Assembly (NCBI RefSeq): GCF_003626695.1
Contig: NZ_RBAH01000045.1
Span: 1 to 39,850 of the forward strand
Length of the DNA: 39,850 bases
Direction: 5' to 3'
Origin: Paenibacillus ginsengarvi
Lineage (GTDB): Bacteria > Bacillota > Bacilli > Paenibacillales > NBRC-103111
The translations under genes were made by a program, and so were the position numbers. Numbering within the stretch: the first letter of the stretch is position 1; each line of letters begins with the position of its first letter. The notes below the pieces were generated by a model, which worked only from the letters and a program-made list of their open reading frames with translations, was not told where the DNA came from and made no database searches. This document shows, in pieces, positions 33,008 through 39,850 of the stretch.

Positions 33008-34357
33008 ATGCCCAAACAGGCAACAACCAAAACGGCCCTTGCATCGGCACTGGTCCTGAGCTTACTGGCGGGATGCGGCGGCAAGGGGAACGGACCGAAC
33101 GGCACGGACGAGGCCGGAGCAAGCAGCAATCCCGGAAAGCCCGAAACGGCAACTAGCGGCCCGGCGGAGGTCGTGTTTTATTCCAACAGCGGTCTGGCGC
33201 CGGAGCAGTTCAATACCCGCTACGGCAACAAGCTGAGGGAGAAATTCCCCAACTACACGATCAAATACATTCAGCAGGTCGGAGCGGGAACGCGAATCGC
33301 GGAAATGGTCACCGCCAAAACGCCGTTCGATATTTATTTCGCCAATGTCGGCTCGTTCGAGAACGAAGCGCTTCAATACGGCGTGCAGTCCGATATGACC
33401 GAGCTTGCCAAAACCCACAAGCTGGACCTGAACCGATTCGACCCGTCCGTTATAAGCGGTGTAAAGTCGTCTTCGAATGGCTTGTATGCGCTTCCGATTC
33501 ATACCGATACGATGGTGCTGTATTACAACAAAGACATTTTCGATAAATTCGGCGTTGAATACCCGAAAAACGGCATGACCTGGGACGACATGTACGCGCT
33601 GTCCAAACGGCTGACACGCAAGGACGGCGATACGCCCTATATCGGGTATGCTCCTTTCCCGACCTATATGTTCTACATGAACCCGCTCTCCATCCCCGTC
33701 ATGGACGAAAAGAACGAACGGCCTACGATCAACAAAGACAGCCGTTGGCGTACTTTTTTCCAGAAGCTGCTGATCGAACCGACGGAAATGCCGGAAGTGA
33801 GAGCCTATCTGGACAATTTGAAGAAAAACAAAAGCCATATCGTCAATGCGTTCATGAAGGACCGCACCACGGGGATGATCACTTATGTATCGGCTCTGGC
33901 TCCGACTTGGCCGAATGAGATGGGCGCTTTCAACTGGGACTGGGTGTCGGCACCGACGCTTAAGGAACAGCCGGGTGTCGGCTCGCAGCCGTATACGTTT
34001 TACTTCGGCATAACGAACATGGCCAGCAATAAAGATGCGGCTATGGAGGTACTGAAGTATATGGTGTCCGACGAATTTCAGTTGTCGCTGGCGAAGATGG
34101 GTTACTTGCCGGTTGTGCAAAGCCAGGACGTCAAGCGGGCGCTCGGGCAGGAGACGGCGTTTAAGGATAAAAACTGGCAAGCGATGTTTTACAACAAAAT
34201 GGCTCCCGTTCCGGTCAAAGGCATCTACGAAAACCGAGTTGTCGGCGTATACAACGGCTTCGCGGAACAGGCCATGCTCGGCACGCTGGATGTGAATACC
34301 GCACTGCGCCAAGCGGAGGAAAGCACGGTGGTTAAGCTGGACGAATGGAAACGATAA
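33008..34357 (+). CDS. family-1 sugar-binding lipoprotein (copy 4)
   Basis: A 449-residue lipoprotein; the signal ends LLAGC with the lipid-modified Cys at residue 23. The ATG at 33008 has GAGGG 8 bases upstream, while the ATG at 32993 sits before it. The family motifs are YYNKDIFDKFGVEYPKNG, RLTRKDGDTPYIGY and DVNTALRQAEEST. It starts a four-gene operon with a sialidase-like enzyme, an FG-GAP protein and an SDR dehydrogenase, again without transporter permease or ATPase. Confidence 0.93.
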   Translation: MPKQATTKTALASALVLSLLAGCGGKGNGPNGTDEAGASSNPGKPETATSGPAEVVFYSNSGLAPEQFNTRYGNKLREKFPNYTIKYIQQVGAGTRIAEMVTAKTPFDIYFANVGSFENEALQYGVQSDMTELAKTHKLDLNRFDPSVISGVKSSSNGLYALPIHTDTMVLYYNKDIFDKFGVEYPKNGMTWDDMYALSKRLTRKDGDTPYIGYAPFPTYMFYMNPLSIPVMDEKNERPTINKDSRWRTFFQKLLIEPTEMPEVRAYLDNLKKNKSHIVNAFMKDRTTGMITYVSALAPTWPNEMGAFNWDWVSAPTLKEQPGVGSQPYTFYFGITNMASNKDAAMEVLKYMVSDEFQLSLAKMGYLPVVQSQDVKRALGQETAFKDKNWQAMFYNKMAPVPVKGIYENRVVGVYNGFAEQAMLGTLDVNTALRQAEESTVVKLDEWKR

Positions 34358-34369
34358 GGAGCGTGTGTG

Positions 34370-36181
34370 ATGTCTAAACGAAACAGAACGGCTCGCGCTA
34401 TGTCGATGTTATTGCTGCTTGGTTTGTTGTTGCTGCCTTTCACGACGGTTTCGGCGAATATCGAATCCGGCCAGCCGGATGTGACCGTGGCGAATGGCGG
34501 AGCGCGTAATACGTACTTCCCGGATGTAGAGAAGCTTCAGAACGGGGATTTGATCGTCGTGTACTACGATAGTCCCGCGCATACGTCCCAGACCGGGCGT
34601 ATTGCTATGGTTCGCAGCACAGATGAAGGACTGACGTGGTCCAACCCGGTTACCGTTGCAGACTCGGTGTACGACGACCGGGACCCAAGCATCATGCAGA
34701 TGAGTGACGGGACGCTGCTGCTCACTTACTTTTCTACGGACTGGAATCAGACACCGTCGAAGATTTTGGGTACGTTTATGATTCGTTCCACGGATAACGG
34801 GCTGACCTGGTCCAGTCCGGTTATGGTGGAGACGAAGCTGGATTATGCGGCGATCACTTCGAAAATCGTGCAGCTGAACAACGGTGATCTGCTCATTGCC
34901 CGCTACGGCAAAATGCCGGGACATTGGCAGTCGAAAATTATGATTGGCAGAAGCACGGACGGAGGCTTCAGCTGGCCGCAAGCCAACGAGGTGGAAATCC
35001 CGAATCCGTTCGGGACGAACTGGGTCGAGCCTGTCCTGGCGGATCTCGGGAACGGCCACTTGATGGCGATCATCCGGACGGCAAAATTTGCACACGAAAC
35101 CCATTCGTACGATAACGGGCAAACGTGGACGACACCGGTTCCAACCGATATGGTCGCTCATGCGTCGTATTTACTCGTTCTTGAGCCGGGAAATCCGAAC
35201 TCCAACCTGCTCCATACGTGGGGAGATTACTCGGATCAATATGCATTTGGCCGGCCTGTCGTCGGTCAGATCATTCAGGCAGACGGGTCAGCCGTATCCG
35301 AGCGAGTTTTAATGTATGCCGGGCATTGTGGAGACGAGAGTTACCCGAGCAGCGTTAGACTCGACGATGGGCGTATTTTTACGGTATACTACGACTCCTG
35401 CGCCAAACAGATCGCCGGAACGTTCAGCACAGTGAACGATTTTCTGAACTATGAGGCGCCAGCAAACATCTGGGACGATGCAACAGGAAAGCTAGATTTG
35501 TGGAGGATGTATGCGAACGGAAATTTGCAGATTACGACAGATATGAACTACACGAGTAACTACTTCGCTCCGCGCGGCGCGATAGACGGCAACCCGACGT
35601 ATTTGTATGCTGCCGCCAAATTACAGGCAGGCGCAAGCACATACTGGTCGATGGAGATGGATCAAGCTTACCCGATCGCTAAAATCGGCGTCGTACTGAA
35701 CCCGCGCTACAAGGAAAGCGCCAACATTTATTTGTCCGCCGACGGGGTGAACTGGGGCAGTCCGTTAGCCAGCTTCAGTTCTGTCATTATGAGCCAGATG
35801 GAATATATCGTGCTGGATCAACCCGTTTATGCGAAATACGCAAAGGTGGAAATCACGGATTCAAGCGTGAATAATGTTTTGGCTGAGTTCGCCCTGTTCG
35901 TCCCGCCCGATACCGGTACGACTGGTGCCATGCTGAAACAATTGACCCGGCACAGGCAGGCGGGCGGAATCAACACCGTATTTGCCGATCAGCTGGCGTA
36001 TCGCTTGGCTATCATCCAGCAGCTTGTCGGCCAGAACGCCAATTCGGCCGCTACAGCGTATATGCAGGATTTTCTGCAAGCGATTGGCGACCCGTCTGTG
36101 ACCGGACAGCAGCTCATATCGGAAGCGGCAGCCGCAGCGCTGCGTACGGAAGCAGGGCTGTTCATGCAGCGGATGGTTTGA
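34370..36181 (+). CDS. secreted sialidase/BNR-repeat glycosidase-like protein
   Basis: A 603-residue exported protein with a signal peptide cut near TTVSA (residue 29). Four Asp-box motifs of a beta-propeller are visible: STDEGLTW 83-90, STDNGLTW 140-147, STDGGFSW 195-202, YDNGQTW 247-253. The sialidase/neuraminidase superfamily has this fold and releases terminal sugars. Residues about 385-515 resemble an F5/8-type C (CBM32-like) carbohydrate-binding module (FAPRGAIDGN, YAKVEITDSS), and a helical tail follows. AAGGAG lies 8 bases before ATG 34370. It follows the lipoprotein by 12 bases. Sialic acid is not certain as substrate; other exo-glycosidase activities are possible. Confidence 0.82.
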   Translation: MSKRNRTARAMSMLLLLGLLLLPFTTVSANIESGQPDVTVANGGARNTYFPDVEKLQNGDLIVVYYDSPAHTSQTGRIAMVRSTDEGLTWSNPVTVADSVYDDRDPSIMQMSDGTLLLTYFSTDWNQTPSKILGTFMIRSTDNGLTWSSPVMVETKLDYAAITSKIVQLNNGDLLIARYGKMPGHWQSKIMIGRSTDGGFSWPQANEVEIPNPFGTNWVEPVLADLGNGHLMAIIRTAKFAHETHSYDNGQTWTTPVPTDMVAHASYLLVLEPGNPNSNLLHTWGDYSDQYAFGRPVVGQIIQADGSAVSERVLMYAGHCGDESYPSSVRLDDGRIFTVYYDSCAKQIAGTFSTVNDFLNYEAPANIWDDATGKLDLWRMYANGNLQITTDMNYTSNYFAPRGAIDGNPTYLYAAAKLQAGASTYWSMEMDQAYPIAKIGVVLNPRYKESANIYLSADGVNWGSPLASFSSVIMSQMEYIVLDQPVYAKYAKVEITDSSVNNVLAEFALFVPPDTGTTGAMLKQLTRHRQAGGINTVFADQLAYRLAIIQQLVGQNANSAATAYMQDFLQAIGDPSVTGQQLISEAAAAALRTEAGLFMQRMV

Positions 36182-36222
36182 TCAAAAAGCTGTAGAGTTA
36201 AAAATAGGTTATGGAGGTTGCT

Positions 36223-38211
36223 ATGACAGACGTTAAGGAACATGCGATGGTATTTGGCGAACCCGTTCCGATCCGGACCGAATACGGCCCGATTGCGTTC
36301 GGGCTTGTAATAGCAGGCTCGATGGTCAGCTGGTCGGCCGAGCATGCGAAAGATTTGCTGATCAGCCGCATTTGGTCGGGCCTTTATTTGTATCCGACCG
36401 AGCGGTTGCAAGACAGCGAGCTGGACATTTCGCCGAAGCTGGTATGCAAAAACAAATTTGTCCCGACCATGGGCATGCCGGCCGACTGGAATAGAGACGG
36501 CGAGGACGATCTGATCGTATCCGACCGGTACGGATTTTTGTATTGGTTTGAACGAAAAGGAACGTATCCCGATATAACATTCGAGTTCGTTGAGCGAGTG
36601 CGGGACAGCCGATCCGGTTTGCTGCTTAATATCCCATACGAACATCCGAATCAAACGAGCGGCGACGGAAACGGGTATATCGACTTGAACTTTTACAATT
36701 ACCTTTATCCGATGGTATATCCCCGCCCAGAGGGGCAAGCGATCGATCTGATCGTCGGCGATATGTCGGGTTGCCTTTGGTGGCTGCCTGACGGGAGCGG
36801 GGGCGAAGATCGGCCGGAATATACCGGTACGGTTTATACGAAAGCTTTGGAAAAGTCGAGGGCGCAGTACGGAAAAGCTTTATTGGAGTCGTATGGCATG
36901 GAATACGTACGGCCGGCCGAAAAAATCGGCGATGAGGACGGGGTGCCATTCCTGCTTGGGGACGGTTTCGAGGATGGCAAAAGCTTCCCCGGTTTTTTTA
37001 CAAGACCCGTGCTTTATCGCAATCCGCAAACCGCCTCCGACGATCTGCTTGTGCTCGCCGGGTACGGGCTGCCGAAGCTGATCTACTTGCAGCGGGTGCA
37101 TACGGACGAAGGAGGCAAACCCGTATTCCGAAACCTGGGCGAAGTCCGGATCGATGGATTGGACAAAACGATGTTCGGGCTGTTTTCCTTACATGCGAAG
37201 CTGATCGTTGACCAGACGGATAGCGGCAACGACCTGCTGCTTACGGCTGGAACCCATATTTTGCGGCTGCGGTACAAGCGGACCGGCGGTGTTGTGCCGG
37301 CTTACGAATGCATCGGTCCGATCAGCGGTCGGAATGTAACCACCTCCGGCTACAACTATTCCGAAGTGCTGGAAGATCGGCGCAGCGGCAAGCGTTACTT
37401 GGCGGATAGCACCTGGACGCATGTGGAAATACGAGAAATTATCACTACGAAGGAAGGCGTTTATTTAGCTGCCGAAACCACGGCAGTGGAGGACCAAAAC
37501 GGCGTTTTTCACATGGAAGGCGAAACGGACGCCCAAGAATCCCCGCATAGCGGCTTTCATCAAATTGCCAAGTGGGACTTCGACGGCAGCGGCCGCCAGC
37601 ATTTGATTGCAGGCAGCGACAAAGGTTTGTTGTTTCTGCTCATCGATGAGGGCGAGGCGGGGAACGACGGGAGATTCCGGTTTCGCTCCGCCGGTCCGCT
37701 GAAGGACAGCGAGGGCAATGTTTTGCGGATTCATAACCGGGTATGTCCGGCGGCCGTGGATCTGGACGGAGACGGGACCGAGGATCTGATCGTAGGTGGA
37801 GCGACGTATCAAGGCGGATTCCGGAGTGATCCGAATCCCGGAGCGGGCGTTTATTATATGCTGAACAAAGGCGTCGGTCCGGACGGACTGCCGATTCTCG
37901 AACCGGCCCGAACACTGCCGATAACCGGCCACGAGCTGATCGTGACGACCAATCGCATGATCGAGATTCAAGCCGTCGATCTGGACGATGACGGGTGCAA
38001 AGAAGTGATCATCATGTCCGGCGCCGACGGGCAAACCGCCCGGGTATACAAGCCGGAACATCCGCTCGGATTGCGTTATACGGGAAAGATCGTGCCGGGC
38101 ATGGGGCTGCTCAAACGCGTTCTGGATTTGGACGGGGACGGCGAGCTGGAGCTGGTTTACGGCGGAGGCGAGCCGGGCGTGGCGTATTATTGGAAAACGA
38201 ATAAACAATAG
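36223..38211 (+). CDS. FG-GAP/VCBS-repeat beta-propeller protein
   Basis: A 662-residue protein with calcium-type loops: DWNRDGEDDLIVSD near residue 87, DFDGSGRQHLIAGS near 452, DLDGDGTEDLIVGG near 514, DLDDDGCKEVIIMSG near 587 and DLDGDGELELVYGG near 637. These mark FG-GAP blades of a propeller that usually binds ligand or carbohydrate outside the cell. No signal peptide is visible from the ATG at 36223, which is chosen for GGAGG five bases upstream (ATG 36211 is before it). The location is therefore puzzling. It is third in the operon with the sialidase-like gene. Confidence 0.8.
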   Translation: MTDVKEHAMVFGEPVPIRTEYGPIAFGLVIAGSMVSWSAEHAKDLLISRIWSGLYLYPTERLQDSELDISPKLVCKNKFVPTMGMPADWNRDGEDDLIVSDRYGFLYWFERKGTYPDITFEFVERVRDSRSGLLLNIPYEHPNQTSGDGNGYIDLNFYNYLYPMVYPRPEGQAIDLIVGDMSGCLWWLPDGSGGEDRPEYTGTVYTKALEKSRAQYGKALLESYGMEYVRPAEKIGDEDGVPFLLGDGFEDGKSFPGFFTRPVLYRNPQTASDDLLVLAGYGLPKLIYLQRVHTDEGGKPVFRNLGEVRIDGLDKTMFGLFSLHAKLIVDQTDSGNDLLLTAGTHILRLRYKRTGGVVPAYECIGPISGRNVTTSGYNYSEVLEDRRSGKRYLADSTWTHVEIREIITTKEGVYLAAETTAVEDQNGVFHMEGETDAQESPHSGFHQIAKWDFDGSGRQHLIAGSDKGLLFLLIDEGEAGNDGRFRFRSAGPLKDSEGNVLRIHNRVCPAAVDLDGDGTEDLIVGGATYQGGFRSDPNPGAGVYYMLNKGVGPDGLPILEPARTLPITGHELIVTTNRMIEIQAVDLDDDGCKEVIIMSGADGQTARVYKPEHPLGLRYTGKIVPGMGLLKRVLDLDGDGELELVYGGGEPGVAYYWKTNKQ

Positions 38212-38237
38212 ACTGAAGGAGAAAAGAGGCAGAAGTT

Positions 38238-39026
38238 TTGAAGACATCGGACATGTTTTCGCTAAAAAACAAAGTTGTTGTAGTAACAGGCGGCAGCGGG
38301 TATCTCGGTTCATCTGTCGCAGAAGGCTTGCTGGCTATGGGCGCGCAAGTGGCTGTTGCGGACCGGACGGAGTGGAGCGGCTTATCGTCATGGAGCGATC
38401 AAGGATACTGGGCGCATTGCGATGTCTCGGATACCGCGTCTGTTCAGGAGATGTTCCGTCAAACGAAGGAAAAGTTCGGCCATATCGACGCGCTCGTGAA
38501 CATGGCGACATACGGGGCCGGGTATGGTCCGGCCGGAACCGTCGACCGGATGACGGACGAGGATTGGCGGATCGGGGTTGACGGCGCCCTCGGCACCGTA
38601 TTCCGCTGTACGCGTGAAGTCATCCCTTATTTACGGGAGAACGGCGGAGGGAGCATCGTCAACTTCGCTTCCATGTACGGCGTCGTTTCCCCGGACCCGC
38701 GCATCTATGGCGACAGCGGAGCCAACAATCCGCCCAATTACGGGGCGGGGAAGGCGGGAGTGCTTCAGTTGACGAGGTATTGCGCCGCTCATCTCGCTGC
38801 GGACCAAATCCGGGTCAATAGCATCACACCCGGCGCTTTTCCAAATCCGGCCCAGCAGGCGAATCAGAACGAGTCGTTCCGGCGGCTGCAGCGAGAGAAG
38901 ATTATGATGGGCCGAGTGGGTACGCCACGGGAAATTGTCGGCCCCGTCGTTCTGCTCGTATCGGACGCTTCGAGTTATATGACCGGGTCCGACATTACCA
39001 TCGACGGCGGCTGGACGACTTGGTGA
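38238..39026 (+). CDS. short-chain dehydrogenase/reductase (SDR)
   Basis: A 262-residue classical SDR, cytoplasmic, NAD(P)-dependent. The cofactor loop TGGSGYLG is at residues 17-24, Asp62 in the CDVS segment, and the catalytic residues are Ser145, Tyr168 and Lys172 (YGAGK). The C-terminal GSDITIDGGWTTW is typical of sugar or gluconate-type reductases. The TTG start is accepted because GAGG lies 8 bases upstream; ATG 38253 has no such site. It ends the operon and is followed by a terminator. It may oxidise or reduce a sugar released by the neighbouring enzymes. Confidence 0.92.
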   Translation: MKTSDMFSLKNKVVVVTGGSGYLGSSVAEGLLAMGAQVAVADRTEWSGLSSWSDQGYWAHCDVSDTASVQEMFRQTKEKFGHIDALVNMATYGAGYGPAGTVDRMTDEDWRIGVDGALGTVFRCTREVIPYLRENGGGSIVNFASMYGVVSPDPRIYGDSGANNPPNYGAGKAGVLQLTRYCAAHLAADQIRVNSITPGAFPNPAQQANQNESFRRLQREKIMMGRVGTPREIVGPVVLLVSDASSYMTGSDITIDGGWTTW

Positions 39027-39082
39027 TATAGGCGGCGGCTTATCAGGCGAGGCATTAATGGGAGACGATAGTGAAATTAGAC

Positions 39083-39115
39083 AAGGGAGCATGCGGCCGC
39101 CGCAGTTGCTCCCTT
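39083..39115 (+). terminator. hairpin terminator after the SDR gene
   Basis: AAGGGAGCA (39083-39091) pairs with TGCTCCCTT (39107-39115), and an inner TGCGG/CCGCA stem caps it. The T-tail is weak (CTTCATTGTTGT). Confidence 0.75.
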
Positions 39116-39338
39116 CTTCATTGTTGTATGGAAGTTTGGTTCAGCTATAGTAGATTTTATTTCCAGATTTATAGTTTAGATGTTAAAATGGAATTAAATT
39201 TAATGAATAAGGGGTAGTAGGAGGTAGTGTCAGTACATTCGCTAAAAAATGCAAGGGCTTTAAGCTAAAAACAAAAGTCTACCACTCATCTGCCAACTTC
39301 ATGTGGTCCATATGTATGAAAAATTTTGGAGGATGTGA
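39116..39338. other. AT-rich intergenic region
   Basis: No gene is supported. The sequence becomes AT-rich, and a good ribosome binding site GGAGG (39328-39332) introduces the next gene. Several AT-rich tracts could be promoters but none is convincing. Confidence 0.4.
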
Positions 39339-39743
39339 ATGCTTATGAGAAAGGTTACTATTCAATCTAGACTAGGTGAAATAACTGGATACAGAAATGA
39401 TGAGTTTGCCTATTTTGATTTGTTCCATTCTAAAGTAGGCAGAGATGTCAGACATTTTGTCTTATTGAAGCTGAATATAAAGTTAATGTACGAACCGTAT
39501 GATTGGATGAAAAATGAATGGTACGCAGATTTAATAGCAATAGAGTACCTGGAAAATGACGTTATCCGTCTTAAGGATTTGTATTTGGATATTTATATCG
39601 AAGGGAACGGTCCGACGTATCGATTAGTGGACTTCGAAGATCTGGCTCAAGCATTGATGAATAATGAAACAAACGTTCAGGAAATAGAGGAGCCTTTAAA
39701 AAACCTGCAACTTTTTTTAAATAACTCAACTTTCGCAGCTTAA
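39339..39743 (+). CDS. DUF402-like small cytoplasmic protein
   Basis: A 134-residue protein of unknown function. The latter half (WYADLIAIEYLENDVIRLKDLYLDIYIEG then LVDFEDLAQAL, with gaps ignored) follows the pattern of DUF402 proteins, which have an aspartate-rich barrel and are thought to bind metal and nucleotide-like ligands. The ATG at 39339 has GGAGG six bases upstream; ATG 39345 is too far. It is more AT-rich than the upstream operon and stands outside it. Confidence 0.55.
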   Translation: MLMRKVTIQSRLGEITGYRNDEFAYFDLFHSKVGRDVRHFVLLKLNIKLMYEPYDWMKNEWYADLIAIEYLENDVIRLKDLYLDIYIEGNGPTYRLVDFEDLAQALMNNETNVQEIEEPLKNLQLFLNNSTFAA

Positions 39744-39850
39744 ATTACCGAATAAACCCTTAATGTATAAGGGCAAATCGGCCATCCACTCTTGGAGTTG
39801 ACACAATACCGTTTGTTTGGTGCGTTTGCTTTTTGCTTCAGCCATATCTA
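39726..39850 (-). CDS. unidentified minus-strand reading frame, 5' part cut by window edge
   Basis: The frame is open from the right edge to TGA at 39726-39728 and contains an ATG at 39845-39843, giving at least 39 residues (begins MAEAKSKRTKQ, contains LQEWMADLPLYIKG). It overlaps the 3' end of the DUF402-like gene by 18 bases. The basic start and Trp/Leu-rich end recall transposase C-termini, but this is only an impression. The frame continues past the window, so its length is unknown. Confidence 0.35.
   Translation of the reverse strand, partial: DMAEAKSKRTKQTVLCQLQEWMADLPLYIKGLFGNLSCES

Noticed and set aside
33062..34312. Long minus-strand frame opposite lipoprotein 4
   Set aside because: It is a shadow of a gene with lipobox and family motifs, and is rich in His and Arg as expected from the complementary codons.
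1..39850. tRNA, rRNA, CRISPR array or replication origin
   Set aside because: No T-loop-like tRNA pattern, rRNA segment, repeat-spacer array or DnaA-box cluster was seen while reading; a covariance-based search could still find short RNAs.

Overview
The window looks like the chromosome of a spore-forming, soil- or plant-associated Firmicute, most likely Paenibacillus or a close relative. The grounds are strong GGAGG ribosome binding sites, a GerA-type germinant receptor operon, a Gly-X-Thr collagen-like (exosporium type) protein, moderate-to-high GC coding DNA with AT-rich intergenic stretches, and many carbohydrate lipoprotein/AraC pairs. The genus is an inference; no rRNA or tRNA gene is present to fix it.

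Layout. 1-2570: the 3' part of a very long collagen-like spore-surface protein, closed by a hairpin terminator. 2835-3851: galE. 3855-6381: a scarred region with an N-terminally truncated ABC-2/YhgE-type permease, an APH-family phosphotransferase, an imperfect direct repeat flanking both, and the collapsed remains of an IS3-family element. 6811-14639: a divergent AraC regulator, then a forward cluster of a sugar-binding lipoprotein, a Tat-exported tailspike-like beta-helix protein, a second sugar-binding lipoprotein and an amidohydrolase. 14685-15071: two convergent truncated genes (zinc-dependent phospholipase C and TetR), with a TetR-type palindrome left upstream. 15166-19432: a germinant receptor operon in the order A-C-B-D, with a sigma-G-type promoter and a strong terminator. 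19643-25087: a GH37/GH63-like glycosidase, a second AraC regulator, a third sugar-binding lipoprotein and an FAD-dependent oxidoreductase. 25492-31785: an eight-gene ectoine island, ehuBCDA (uptake) followed by ectABCD (synthesis and hydroxylation), with a long structured leader and a terminator. 31946-39026: a third AraC regulator diverging from a fourth sugar-binding lipoprotein, followed by a sialidase-like enzyme, an FG-GAP propeller protein and an SDR dehydrogenase. 39339-39850: a DUF402-like gene and the end of a minus-strand reading frame cut by the window edge.

How the parts work together. The collagen-like protein and GalE fit a glycosylated spore surface, and the ger operon fits spore germination. 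The ectoine island makes and recovers compatible solutes. The most unusual feature is the repeated design of four paralogous family-1 solute-binding lipoproteins, three of them divergent from an AraC regulator. Each lies beside carbohydrate- or redox-type enzymes and none has permease or ATPase genes nearby. They look like accessory capture modules that share transport machinery encoded elsewhere, or that sense rather than transport.
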